A stretch of DNA of 35,031 nt from Acidobacteriota bacterium (lineage in GTDB: Bacteria; Acidobacteriota; UBA4820), in NCBI GenBank assembly GCA_029559035.1, contig JAKQCT010000015.1, positions 1 through 35,031 of the forward strand, in the 5' to 3' direction. Shown here in pieces: positions 1 to 8,720 of this stretch. The translations under genes were made by a program, and so were the position numbers. A model generated the notes under the pieces. The model saw only the letters and a program-made list of their open reading frames with translations. It had not been told where the DNA came from and did no database searches. Numbering within the stretch: the stretch's first letter is position 1; each line of letters opens with the position of its first letter.

Positions 1-235
1 CTCGCTCATCCGATGCGCCAGACATCGGCCTTCGTTCGCTTCCGCGCCATGCATCTCCGACAACTACCGTCGCGGCCATGTCTTATTTCCGGATAGGCTC
101 TTAGCAGGGAGAGCGCGGCAGGCGTCAGTCAAGCACGCTGCGCCTGCATTGAAAATTGAAGATTGAAAAGTGAAAAGTAAAATATTGAGGAATCATTTTC
201 CTTATTGAACTTCAGATCTTCAGCACTCTTGCAGC
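1..235. other. Window edge, no gene recognised; ends in repeat copy
   Basis: No open frame here looks like a real gene. Bases 1-135 hold nothing I recognise. From about 136 to 235 the minus strand reads as one copy of the dispersed intergenic repeat seen elsewhere in the window: a 'ctgaag' run, 'ttcaataagg', an AT-rich 'ttcaatcttcaatttt' part and an imperfect 'gcaggcgcagc' hairpin. An overlapping minus-strand frame (129-404) runs into the signal peptide of the next gene and is a shadow. Confidence 0.5.
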
Positions 236-281
236 GATGTTGGGAGTGGTAATAGAATATAGCGGTCATAGGATGCTGCAA

Positions 282-1772
282 ATGAAGAGAGGAATGTTGT
301 GTCTCGTTCTGGCTTTGGCTTTTTGCATCATCGGGCCGGCGGCTTTGGCCCAGCTGAACCCCGACCCGCCCTCGGTGCCGGTAAGGCTGATCTTCATCCA
401 CCACTCAACGGGCGAGAACTGGCTCTCCGATGACAACGACAACGCCGGCCATCTCGGACTTTCCCTGATGGGCAGTAATTATTTCGTGAGCGACACCAAC
501 TACGGCTGGGGTCCCGACGGAATCGGCGACCGGACCGACATAGGGAACTGGTGGGAGTGGTTCCGCGGCCCGGAAAACGGCAGTTACATGGCGGCTCTTT
601 ACGCCGAGAGCAACCAGACCTGCTACTACTCGCGCCTTTCGACAAACCCCGGAGGCGAGAACGAGATAGTCATGTTCAAGTCGTGCTTCCCAAACTCCCA
701 GCTGGGAGGCAACCCTTCGGACCCCGTCCCCTCAATCAACGACAACCCGCTCAAGGGACAGGACGCATACTCGGAATACATGACCGTCGCAAACGCCAAA
801 GGCATATACATCGACATCCTCAACTACTTTCAGTCACACCCCGAGAAACTGTTCATAATCATCTGCGCGCCTCCGCTCCGGCAGGCGGACACAGACGACG
901 TGCGCGCGGCCAATGCCCGGGCTTTGAACAACTGGCTCGTCAATGATTACCTGGCGGAATATCCCCTCCATAATGTTTTCGTCTTCGATTTTTACAACGT
1001 CCTGACTTCGAACGGAGGCGGCGCGAATGTGAACGACCTGGGGGCCTCCTCCGGCAACCATCATCGCTACAAGGACGGCGAGATCGAACACCAGCAGACA
1101 GTCTCCAACAATTTCTCCTCCTACCCCAGCGGGGACAGCCATCCATCCTCGGCCGGAGGGCAGAAGGCCAGCGGAGAATTTTCCCAGCTGCTGAACATCG
1201 CATACCACTGCTGGAAGGGCGACGGCGGCTGTCCTTCTGGCGGAACCTGCACGCTCTCATGCAGCGCCACGGTGCCCGCTTCATCCCGGATCGACGAGCC
1301 CGCGGCGTTCTCCGCGTCTGCGACCCCCTCCAGCCTCTGCACAGGGAGCGTCGCCTACGACTGGGATTTCGGCGACGGCAGCCCTCACTCCTCGGCGCAG
1401 GATACGACTCACACCTACACAGGCGAGGGGTCTTACGCCTGGGCGATGACCTCATCCATAGGCGATGTCACGTGCAGGTCTACAGGAACTATCGCCGTTC
1501 GGGGACCCCAACCGCCGCCGTCTGTGAGCTCCGTCACGAAAATCGGGAGTCCTTTCAGGTTGAAGGTCTATGGTTCCGATCTCGACCCGGCCATCCTCGT
1601 ATACATTGCCGGAGACAGTTCCCCGTGGCCTGCGGTCAAGTTCAAGAGCTCTTCCTCCCTGGTGATCAAGGGCGGGACTTCCCTCAAGTCGCTTTTCCCA
1701 AAAGGAGTCGGGGTGCAGATCCGTTTCGTGAACCCCGACGGGCAGGAGGCGACGTTCATCTACGCGAGATAG
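282..1772 (+). CDS. Secreted SGNH-hydrolase-like protein with PKD domain and TIG-like C-terminal module
   Basis: The likely start is the ATG at 282, preceded by an AGGA and directly followed by a signal peptide (residues 1 to about 23, cut after ALA). An upstream in-frame ATG at 237 would put 15 polar residues before it. Residues about 30-320 form a globular domain with HHSTG at 40-44, a hydrophobic strand followed by APPL and an NARALNNWL segment, and a late GDSHPSSAG motif. This pattern resembles SGNH/GDSL hydrolases, with Ser42 and the late Asp/His as candidate catalytic residues; that is an inference. A PKD domain follows (WDFGDG near residue 360), then a TIG/IPT-like module (about 415-496) ending in YAR at the very C-terminus. 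The same end module occurs in the proteins at 14915 and 31709. The substrate is unknown. Confidence 0.7.
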   Translation: MKRGMLCLVLALAFCIIGPAALAQLNPDPPSVPVRLIFIHHSTGENWLSDDNDNAGHLGLSLMGSNYFVSDTNYGWGPDGIGDRTDIGNWWEWFRGPENGSYMAALYAESNQTCYYSRLSTNPGGENEIVMFKSCFPNSQLGGNPSDPVPSINDNPLKGQDAYSEYMTVANAKGIYIDILNYFQSHPEKLFIIICAPPLRQADTDDVRAANARALNNWLVNDYLAEYPLHNVFVFDFYNVLTSNGGGANVNDLGASSGNHHRYKDGEIEHQQTVSNNFSSYPSGDSHPSSAGGQKASGEFSQLLNIAYHCWKGDGGCPSGGTCTLSCSATVPASSRIDEPAAFSASATPSSLCTGSVAYDWDFGDGSPHSSAQDTTHTYTGEGSYAWAMTSSIGDVTCRSTGTIAVRGPQPPPSVSSVTKIGSPFRLKVYGSDLDPAILVYIAGDSSPWPAVKFKSSSSLVIKGGTSLKSLFPKGVGVQIRFVNPDGQEATFIYAR

Positions 1773-1795
1773 CGTAAATTTAAAAAATTATTTAA

Positions 1796-1960
1796 CCATT
1801 TGAGGTCGCAGAGAGCACAGAGCGAGGGGTGCTTTTTCGAAAACCGCTCTTTGCTCAAATATCTGAAAATTTAACATCTTTGCTTCAAAGAAATCTCATT
1901 GTCAGAACACAAGAAAATAATCTTGCTTCGTGTCCTCTGTGTCTTCGTGGTGAATGATTC
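1796..1960. repeat. Intergenic 'cacagagg/acgaag' type repeat DNA
   Basis: The gap between the convergent genes 282-1772 and 2024-4354 contains two stretches of the low-complexity repeat type seen between genes of many environmental bacteria. One lies at 1801-1828 (gaggtcgcagagagcacag and following). The other is at 1929-1954, which on the minus strand reads 'tcaccacgaagacacagagg'. No gene or clear terminator hairpin is visible here. Confidence 0.5.
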
Positions 1961-2023
1961 TTGTCTTTTTCTTTCCTCCTTCTGCTCTTCAGCTCTTGCG
2001 CCAGCAATCAGCTCTAACTAGTT

Positions 2024-4354
2024 TCAGCCGGCTGGACCGTTCCCGCAGGAGTTCCGCGCGAACACCTTGTAGAACTTGACTCCCGACGGCATCGCGGCGG
2101 TGAGGCCGGTCACTCCCGTCGCCGCAGTGCCTGTGATGGTCGTGAAGCTCCCGTTCGCCAATGTGTCCTCGACAACGCCGTAATCGACGGCACCCGTTAC
2201 ATCGGTCCATGTCCAGTTTATCTGCGAACCGCCGTCGTTCTTCCCGACATGCATTTCGGGAACCGCGGGCGGCGCTTCCAGGCACATCCTGCCCACCGCC
2301 AGGCGCGCCGACCGCGCCGGCATTTCAACGGTGAAGGCTCCGGCTGACTGGGAGAGAGAGCCCATGGCCGATAGACGGCTGCCGCTGTCGAAGCCGTAGA
2401 TGGATACGCTCCCGACAAGCCCCCCCGCGACGCTCACGGTGGTACTGCGTGTCGATGTGTCCTTGTTGAAGAGAAGCACATAGAGCAGGCCCGAACCCTC
2501 GGGACCGCGCACGGCGTAAGTCCCCACTGCGTCTCTGTTCGAGCTGACGGCGCGCACGCTCTCGCCCGTCACGTTGGCGCCGGTGCCATCGTAGTTAAGG
2601 TAGAGCCTGAAGGCATCCTCCACCAGGCTGTCCGTATCGGGGACGACCCATCGGTTCGCCGCGTAGACCCCTTCGCGCCCGAAGATGGCCAGCGCCTCAG
2701 CCTGCGCGAGCGCGCTCGAGATGCCGTTGTCGGCGTCGCCGAAATTATATTCCGTGATGGCGAGCTTCGTGCCGGGCGCGTGCGCGTCGATCCATGACCT
2801 CATCCTGGGGATAAGGTTCACGGGCTGGCCGATCCAGGACTCGTCAGAATAGGAAGGATCGTAAAGGCTCTTGAGGCTCCTGAGGCGTAGCGCCGAGGTA
2901 CCCGCCGATTCGTCGGACGAATAGACATTGCCTGACTGCGGATAGTAGTGGATGTCGAGGTAGTCGACGAGGCGGACGCCGTGAACCTGCCGGTAGGCTT
3001 CCACCTGGTCGAGGTACCATGGCAGGAAATCTCCGTGGGCCGCGTGGTCTTCTCCCGGGCCGCACCCGTCGGCGGCCGAGTAGAAATATGCGCACCAGCC
3101 CCAGACCACGGGGCCGAAGATCTTCGCGCCTGGGTCCCCTGCCTTGAGGACCGAAGCGTAGTCCAGTGTCCTGCCCCAGATCTCGTCGTAGTCCACAGGC
3201 GTCGGATGAACGTCGCGGTGGGTCGAGTTCCAGAGCATCGGCTCGTTGTCTAGAGCGTAGAAGGACACGCCGCCCGATGCCGCCGCCCCGAAGGTCGAAA
3301 CGAGGTGGGTCAGCCAATTGCCTGCGAAGCTCGATGTCACGGGAGCGTAGCAGTCGGTCGGGTCGTTCCCTGTGAGCGGCGTTCCGCTCGGGAGGACTCC
3401 GTTCCCCGCGTCGGGATTGCACCACGACGGATCACCCTGCGTACACTCCGTCTCCTGCTGGGCGCCGTACTTGGCTACCGAAAATGACCATCGCCGGACG
3501 CTGTCCTTCGGGGTCCACCCTATCATGGGAATCGATATCAGCGGGGCTTCCCCCCTTTCCAGGCAGTCATTGACCACGCAGTCGGAGCGTGTTCCGCAGG
3601 AGGCCGCGTCGTCGGTATAGCTTATCCAGTACCAGTCCATGCCCACGTTGCGGGTGTCTGTCTCCCAGTTGTAGGTGGTGGTCCAGTTACCGCCCCACCT
3701 TCGCAGTGGGTAGTGAAGGGTGCCCGCGGGAACGACATCAAGGGTGCTCACCCCGTAGATCAGCGGGTCGATCGGACGGCGATCCAGTTCGGGAGATATG
3801 GCCGCGGAGACCGGGTCTCCTGAAGGAGGCTCGCCCGATCTTGTCGTCAGCTTCAGGTCGTCGAAATAAACGGTGGGCTGTAAGGAAGAAGTGCCCGCCT
3901 GGAAGACTATCTCGTTGAAGCTCGCCGTCCCCAAGCCGCAATCGTCGAAGGGGATCCTCACCGCGCTCCAGCTCCCCGCGACCGGGCCGCCCGGGAGGTA
4001 GTCGCTCAGAAGCACCGTTGCCACAGTTGTCCCGTCAAGCCAGAAGATGACATGGAGGATCTGCCCTCCGGACGTTCCTCCGTGGACGAAGAACTCGAAA
4101 CCATCGAAGGCCGTCCCGCTGAGGCCGCCGTTGTAGTGTAGATAGGTCCCGTCCCAGTTGTCCGGGACCATCGATATGCTGTAAGTCCCCGCGTGTACGG
4201 GGCTCGTGTTAGTCAGGCTGTGCGTTCCCCAGCCCCAATCCTCCCACCCGGAAGCCAGAGCGTCGGAATATATCTCGTGGTCCTGCGCGGAGAAGGCTAA
4301 GGGAGCTATCAGGATAAGAACACAAAGAGCAAGTACATTTCTCTTGGATTCCAT
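2024..4354 (-). CDS. Secreted GH44 endoglucanase-like glycoside hydrolase
   Basis: This is a retaining glycoside hydrolase of family 44, which cleaves beta-1,4-glucan or xyloglucan outside the cytoplasm. A signal peptide covers residues 1-23 (cut at AFSA/Q). A beta-rich jelly-roll domain of carbohydrate-binding type lies at about 25-165, the GH44 barrel at about 180-620 and an FnIII-like domain at about 690-776. Family landmarks are the LRRWGGN strand with a following YNWE, the acid/base Glu371 in LDNEP and the nucleophile Glu535 in ITEYN. An AGGAGG lies 12 bases before this ATG and only 3 before a GTG at 4363, so the start is uncertain by three codons. The protein ends inside or just after the FnIII domain and lacks the TIG-like end module of other secreted proteins here. 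Confidence 0.88.
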   Translation of the reverse strand: MESKRNVLALCVLILIAPLAFSAQDHEIYSDALASGWEDWGWGTHSLTNTSPVHAGTYSISMVPDNWDGTYLHYNGGLSGTAFDGFEFFVHGGTSGGQILHVIFWLDGTTVATVLLSDYLPGGPVAGSWSAVRIPFDDCGLGTASFNEIVFQAGTSSLQPTVYFDDLKLTTRSGEPPSGDPVSAAISPELDRRPIDPLIYGVSTLDVVPAGTLHYPLRRWGGNWTTTYNWETDTRNVGMDWYWISYTDDAASCGTRSDCVVNDCLERGEAPLISIPMIGWTPKDSVRRWSFSVAKYGAQQETECTQGDPSWCNPDAGNGVLPSGTPLTGNDPTDCYAPVTSSFAGNWLTHLVSTFGAAASGGVSFYALDNEPMLWNSTHRDVHPTPVDYDEIWGRTLDYASVLKAGDPGAKIFGPVVWGWCAYFYSAADGCGPGEDHAAHGDFLPWYLDQVEAYRQVHGVRLVDYLDIHYYPQSGNVYSSDESAGTSALRLRSLKSLYDPSYSDESWIGQPVNLIPRMRSWIDAHAPGTKLAITEYNFGDADNGISSALAQAEALAIFGREGVYAANRWVVPDTDSLVEDAFRLYLNYDGTGANVTGESVRAVSSNRDAVGTYAVRGPEGSGLLYVLLFNKDTSTRSTTVSVAGGLVGSVSIYGFDSGSRLSAMGSLSQSAGAFTVEMPARSARLAVGRMCLEAPPAVPEMHVGKNDGGSQINWTWTDVTGAVDYGVVEDTLANGSFTTITGTAATGVTGLTAAMPSGVKFYKVFARNSCGNGPAG

Positions 4355-4534
4355 CGCTTTCACAAACCTCCTGTCACATTACAACAATCCTTCTTTTTTT
4401 ATTTTATTTCATGGGCTTGATGATTGCAACGATGAATTTTCAGCGGGGGGGTGTCATCGCGTTCCCCCTTCCGGAAAGGGAGAATCCGCGGAGGCCCGGG
4501 AATTTAGCCGGCACACCGCAGTTTGCCCCTACGG

Positions 4535-5125
4535 TTAGCCGCGGGCCTTTACCGCTACAAGCTCGCCGTTGCCTACCGGGACATCCGCCGAGACGAACTC
4601 CCTGCTCCTCTCCACAAGCTTCATGAATCCGGCCATTTCCCCGGCATGGGTGAGGGTGTTGTCGGCGACGAGCAAACCTCCCGGACGCAGGACCCTTTTC
4701 ACCTCAGGCCACCATCCCACATAGCTGTCCTTGAAGGAATCGAGGAAAACGACATCGAACGATGCAGCTTTCCTCTTCTTGAGAACGAGGCCCCCGTCAC
4801 CCCGTACCTGCCTTATGTACCGAAAAAGCCCCGCCCTCCTGAAGTTTTTCTCCGCCAGGGAGATCTTCCAGTCCGAGACCTCCACCGTTGTCACCATTCC
4901 TTCGGAAGCGCGCGCCGCTTCGGTCCACCAGAGTGTTGAATAGCCGTTGGAGGTGCCTATCTCAAGGATATCCTTCGCATTTACCGCCCTCGCAAGCACG
5001 AAAAAGAGTTCTCCCGTCTCCCTCGTTATGTTCAGCATGCAGCGGCTGACGTCCTTCGCCGCGCGATCGTTCCTTTTTCCGAACCTTTCCAATTCCGCAA
5101 GCAGTTCAGCTAGAGTTTTTCTCAT
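4535..5125 (-). CDS. SAM-dependent O-methyltransferase (class I, CCoAOMT-like)
   Basis: Rossmann-fold methyltransferase of about 196 residues. The SAM-binding motif I is ILEIGTSNGYST near residue 53-64. An acidic motif II follows (VTTVEVSD), then the FLDSFKD segment expected for the metal/acceptor Asp and the VLRPGGLLVADN strand. This order is typical of caffeoyl-CoA/catechol-type O-methyltransferases, which use a divalent metal; the substrate cannot be told from sequence. I chose the second ATG (5125) because a GGAG lies six bases upstream; the ATG at 5137 has no Shine-Dalgarno. It stands alone, and its stop lies about 180 bases upstream of the GH44 gene on the same strand, so co-transcription is possible but not shown. 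Confidence 0.8.
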   Translation of the reverse strand: MRKTLAELLAELERFGKRNDRAAKDVSRCMLNITRETGELFFVLARAVNAKDILEIGTSNGYSTLWWTEAARASEGMVTTVEVSDWKISLAEKNFRRAGLFRYIRQVRGDGGLVLKKRKAASFDVVFLDSFKDSYVGWWPEVKRVLRPGGLLVADNTLTHAGEMAGFMKLVERSREFVSADVPVGNGELVAVKARG

Positions 5126-5510
5126 TTGAGTCTCCATAAAGAAGTCAACTTGAGCTTGGCGAGAATATTCCCGGGAATGTTTTCAATTCACTTGGTGGAA
5201 TCCCCTTCCCTATTGAACTTCAGCGCTTCCGCTCTTCCGTCCTAGTGTGCCTTCCGCACTCTTGTTTCCCCTTCGCAGAGGGGGAGAGTGGTAGCGTGGA
5301 GGGGGGCTAACAAGCTTCGCTTTCATAGTAAAAGCCCCCTACAAGGAGCGGGGGCTTTATGAACCGGGCCTCTTCAAGAAACCATGTTCTCTCTAATCTC
5401 CTTTTTTCTTTTTCGCTTTTAATAGCGCCCCCAGATCGCCTCACTTCTACTTTCTTCTATCTCGACGTAACGCTTATCTTTTCTTCCGTTATTTGTGCTA
5501 ATTCATGTCT

Positions 5511-5525
5511 GCAGGCAAAGCCTGC
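5511..5525. repeat. Triloop mini-hairpin GCAGGC-AAA-GCCTGC
   Basis: Perfect 6-bp inverted repeat with a three-base loop. It is one of four copies of this stem in the window, with loops AAA, ACA, GCA and GGG. Confidence 0.75.
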
Positions 5526-5574
5526 CAGGACATGACCACAGCCAAAGGCGATGGATTACCAAGGAGTATTTAAA

Positions 5575-5593
5575 ATGCAGGCACAGCCTGCAT
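5575..5593. repeat. Triloop mini-hairpin ATGCAGGC-ACA-GCCTGCAT
   Basis: Perfect 8-bp inverted repeat with loop ACA, about 100 bases upstream of the chosen start of the membrane TPR gene. Confidence 0.78.
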
Positions 5594-5692
5594 GGATCAC
5601 GCCATGTATTATCGCCTTCGTTCTTGAATCGGAAGCAAAAGGGAAGTAGAATTTCGGCTCAGGCTGATCGTGAGGCCTCGGAAGGCGGCAGG

Positions 5693-7765
5693 ATGGGCAA
5701 TGTCAGAGAAAAATCGACCTCGACCCCGGCCCCCGGGCAGAAAAATCGGGGGGTGATCCTGGCTTTTCTGTGTCTCGTCCTCGCGTCGGCCACATTCATT
5801 TGCTACTGGCCGGTAACGACGATGCCTTTCGTTCAGTGGGACGACCCCGACTATGTCTTCGAGAACCCTCACGTCCGCAGTGGACTGACGGCGGATTCCG
5901 CTGCCTGGGCTTTCCGTTCGATCGAATACGCCAACTGGCATCCCATAACCTGGCTTTCCCACATGCTGGATGTCGAGATGTTCGGCCTCGACGCGGGAAA
6001 GCATCACCGGACCAGCCTGATCTTTCATGTCGTCAACGTACTGCTCCTTTTCTTTCTGGTTCTCAGGATAACTGAATCTCTCAGGTCCGGCACGCTCGTG
6101 GCGGCGCTTTTCGCCCTGCATCCCCTCCATGTCGAATCTGTAGCCTGGATATCGGAGCGCAAGGACCTTTTATGCGCGATGTTCTGGTTCCTTGCGATCA
6201 TCGCCTGGCTGCGTTTTGCCGATTCCAGAAAGCCTCTTTGGTATCTTCTGACCCTTGGGGCTTTCTCAGCCGGCCTGATGTCAAAACCGATGATCGTGAC
6301 TTTCCCCTTCACCCTCATGCTGCTCGATATCTGGCCGCTGGGGCGCTTCCCGATGAAAATGGGGCGGTTCGCCGGCAGGCTATTCCCGCTCGTCCTTGAA
6401 AAGACCCCTTTTTTCCTGCTTTCGGCGGTATCCGGCATCGTCGCGTTCGTGGCTCAGAAAAGCACTGGAGCCGTCCAGTCCATGGAGATCATTTCTCTTT
6501 CCAACAGGCTTGCAAACGCGATTTGGGCCTACTGCGCCTACATGGTGAAAATGATCTTCCCGTCGGGGCTTGCCGCTTTTTATCCCTACGCGCCAAGACC
6601 GTTAGTGTCAGTTGCCGTTATCGGATCTTTCCTTGTTTTGGCTGGAATAACGATGTTCGTCCTCCTGAATCGGGAAAAAAAGCCTTACATTGCATTCGGT
6701 TGGCTGTGGTTCCTGGGCACTCTGGTCCCCGTGATCGGCATCGTTCAGATCGGGGGCCAATCCATGGCCGACCGTTACACTTATGTCCCCCTGACTGGAC
6801 TCTTCGTAATTGCCGCCGTGGCTCTTGACGAAATTATAAGAACATTCCCGAGGATCCGGGTGTCGGTTACTATTGGTTCCCTGCTTCTTATTCTTCCTCT
6901 CTTCGCCGCCACAAGGGTGCAGCTTGGGTACTGGGAAGGCGACAAGGAAATTTGGGAACGCGCCGCCGCCGTGACTAGGAATAATTTCGTCTCGGAAAAC
7001 AATCTAGGCTGCTATTACCTGGAGCGCGGCGAAACGGAGGAGGCTTTAACTCGATTCAATGCTGCTTCCGAGTATAACCCCGGGTATGCCGACGCTTGGA
7101 CGAACAAGGGAAAAGCCCTCATGAAACTGGGCGAGAAAGAAAAAGCTTTAGACAGTTTTAAAACGGCCGTTCAACTCGCTCCTCAAAACGCGGACGCGCT
7201 GCTCAATTACGGAGACGCTTTGGACGAAGAGGGCCGCGTCGAGGAAGCGCTCCATCAGTACGAGCGGTCTTTAACGATCAATCCCGGCTCGTCAGAGGTC
7301 TTGGACCGCATAGGCATCGCCCTGGGAAAATTGAACCGCCTTCCCGAGTCCGTGGAGTGGCTGAAAAGAGCCGCCGGAGCCGACCCGACATCCTCAAAGA
7401 TCGAGAACGACCTCGCGGTGGCGCTCGATCACTCCGGCAGGACCGACGAGGCCATCGAACATTTCCGACGCTCACTCGAAATCGACCCCGGATATTCCAG
7501 AGGCTGGTACAACATGGCGTTGACGCTCGCGAGGGCCGGCCGGTTATCGGATGCCGAGGAGGCGTTCCGCGAGGCGCTGAAGATCGAGCCCGACATGGCA
7601 GAAGCCCGCTATTACCTCGGCGCCACCCTGATAAAAGATAAAAGATACAGGGAAGCGTGGGAGGAATACCTGACGCTGGAACAGACCCATCCCGGCTACG
7701 AGCAGACGAGGGCCAATCTCGAAAAGCTCAATGCCATGCTTGGCTCCGAGCAGACTACGCCGTGA
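5693..7765 (+). CDS. TMTC-like multispan membrane protein with C-terminal TPR repeats
   Basis: Polytopic membrane protein of about 690 residues. The N-terminal half (about 20-410) has roughly ten hydrophobic helices. It carries the signature of the bacterial/TMTC-type GT-C-like family: a first-loop WDDPDYV motif, NWHPITWLSHMLD, and ALHPLHVESVAWISERKD. The C-terminal third (about 430-680) is about seven tandem tetratricopeptide repeats. Eukaryotic TMTC proteins are O-mannosyltransferases (GT105) that use a lipid-linked sugar; the bacterial homologues are mostly uncharacterised, so a sugar-transferase role in the envelope is an inference. I start at the ATG at 5693, just before a basic stretch and TM1, because upstream frame sequence is repeat DNA. 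The ribosome-binding site (GGCAGG) is weak. It has no operon partner. Confidence 0.8.
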   Translation: MGNVREKSTSTPAPGQKNRGVILAFLCLVLASATFICYWPVTTMPFVQWDDPDYVFENPHVRSGLTADSAAWAFRSIEYANWHPITWLSHMLDVEMFGLDAGKHHRTSLIFHVVNVLLLFFLVLRITESLRSGTLVAALFALHPLHVESVAWISERKDLLCAMFWFLAIIAWLRFADSRKPLWYLLTLGAFSAGLMSKPMIVTFPFTLMLLDIWPLGRFPMKMGRFAGRLFPLVLEKTPFFLLSAVSGIVAFVAQKSTGAVQSMEIISLSNRLANAIWAYCAYMVKMIFPSGLAAFYPYAPRPLVSVAVIGSFLVLAGITMFVLLNREKKPYIAFGWLWFLGTLVPVIGIVQIGGQSMADRYTYVPLTGLFVIAAVALDEIIRTFPRIRVSVTIGSLLLILPLFAATRVQLGYWEGDKEIWERAAAVTRNNFVSENNLGCYYLERGETEEALTRFNAASEYNPGYADAWTNKGKALMKLGEKEKALDSFKTAVQLAPQNADALLNYGDALDEEGRVEEALHQYERSLTINPGSSEVLDRIGIALGKLNRLPESVEWLKRAAGADPTSSKIENDLAVALDHSGRTDEAIEHFRRSLEIDPGYSRGWYNMALTLARAGRLSDAEEAFREALKIEPDMAEARYYLGATLIKDKRYREAWEEYLTLEQTHPGYEQTRANLEKLNAMLGSEQTTP

Positions 7766-8005
7766 AGGCTGACGATAGAGCAGAAGAGCGGAAGAGCTGA
7801 AGTTCGATAGGGAAATCAATTCCACGATTAATAAACTTCCCACGGGCTTACGCCCGGGGTTTTCTCTGTCGCGAGCAAGCTCGTCCGCCTTTGGCGGAGG
7901 GACTCCATCCCACGAGCTCACGCACGGGGATTTTAGTAAGGAATTCATTAAAATTTTCACTTTTCAATCTTCAATTTTCAATGAAAGCGAAGCTTGCAGC
8001 TCGCA
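7764..8005. repeat. Dispersed repeat copy interrupted by mini-hairpins
   Basis: The plus strand carries the 'gctgaag ... gggaaat ... attcca' unit (about 7776-7825) and the AT-rich 'ttcacttttcaatcttcaat' unit (about 7957-7981). Between them are several short inverted repeats: CGGGC-TTAC-GCCCG at 7843-7856, CGAGC/GCTCG at 7872-7883 and a perfect TCCGCC-TTT-GGCGGA at 7884-7898. The phrase 'cccacgggcttacgcc' recurs in altered form near 7910. No gene is visible. Confidence 0.6.
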
Positions 8006-8006
8006 T

Positions 8007-8720
8007 CTACTCCCCCCCGCCGAAAGTTTTTTCGTATTGCTCCCTATCGTGAAGAGCCGGGGTTTCCCGGGTGATGGTATAGCCGTCTATCAGGCATGAG
8101 GGTTCTCCTTCCGCGTTGAAAACATATACCGCCCCGGAAGGAAAATTCTCCTGCGGCCAGGCTCTTTCTCCGAACTCCGCCTCTATCTCTTCCACGGTGG
8201 GGATGGAACCTGATCTTTCCTTGTCCCGTTCGATCCACGATCGTTTTAACATATCCATTTTGTTGAAGCTGTTGGAGATCATCCCGCTCCAAGCGCGCCA
8301 TTCGGAATCGTCGAGACGCTCCCGAACCTGTTCAGGGTTCAGCATCGCTTCGAGGAATTCTCTCGGATCGCGTGATGTGTCCTTTTTCCACTCTTCCGCG
8401 AAACCGATTATCTCCCTCGGAGTTTTCCCGTCAAACCTGAAGGCAAGCTCCTCGAGTTGTTTCTCCTCTACTCCACTGCCGGGAAGGTTTTTCTGAATGA
8501 TCGCCATGGGGCCTACGGCGACAAGTTCTAGCGCTTCCGTGAACTTGTTCCTCTCGTCATCGTCCTTTATCGCCCTGGTGATTTTCAGGATGCTCTCCTC
8601 GTATTCCTTCATGTTCGATGCCTTTATCTTCATCTCCATCGGATCCTGCTTCGAACAGCCCGACATCAAGATCAGGCAAGTCAGGACAAAGGAAAGCAGA
8701 TGCGCGGAAAATCTCTTCAT
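8007..8720 (-). CDS. Predicted lipoprotein, DUF6694-like
   Basis: Protein of 237 residues with a lipoprotein signal peptide: a basic start, a hydrophobic stretch and Cys22 after MSG. The mature part is charged and mostly helical. The segment around residues 36-100, with regularly spaced KITRAI, RNKFTEALELVAV and a DGKTPREIIGFAEEW stretch, resembles the small DUF6694 lipoproteins of proteobacteria; I judge this by eye only. The C-terminal half (about 100-237) is longer than that family normally has and ends in a small beta-like part (GAVYVFNAEGE). It is flanked on both sides by repeat DNA and has no operon partner. Function unknown; attachment to a membrane is the only safe inference. Confidence 0.7.
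   Translation of the reverse strand: MKRFSAHLLSFVLTCLILMSGCSKQDPMEMKIKASNMKEYEESILKITRAIKDDDERNKFTEALELVAVGPMAIIQKNLPGSGVEEKQLEELAFRFDGKTPREIIGFAEEWKKDTSRDPREFLEAMLNPEQVRERLDDSEWRAWSGMISNSFNKMDMLKRSWIERDKERSGSIPTVEEIEAEFGERAWPQENFPSGAVYVFNAEGEPSCLIDGYTITRETPALHDREQYEKTFGGGE

Larger units (their letters stand above)
5138..5692. other. Long intergenic region with repeat copies and hairpins
   Basis: This 555-base gap separates divergent genes. It holds a minus-strand copy of the dispersed repeat (about 5178-5240), a 9-bp inverted repeat AAAGCCCCC / GGGGGCTTT (5331-5339 with 5350-5358), and two perfect GCAGGC-N3-GCCTGC mini-hairpins (5511-5525 and 5577-5591). An open frame from 5495 is continuous with the next gene but is built from these repeats, so I treat it as non-coding. 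No tRNA or other RNA gene was recognised. Confidence 0.6.

Noticed and set aside
5331-5358. AAAGCCCCC/GGGGGCTTT inverted repeat as a terminator
   Set aside because: It lies between divergent genes, so no transcript would need to end there, and no T tract follows the stem.
5495-5692. N-terminal extension of the membrane TPR protein
   Set aside because: The added 66 codons are built from the intergenic repeat and two mini-hairpins and precede a normal membrane-protein start.
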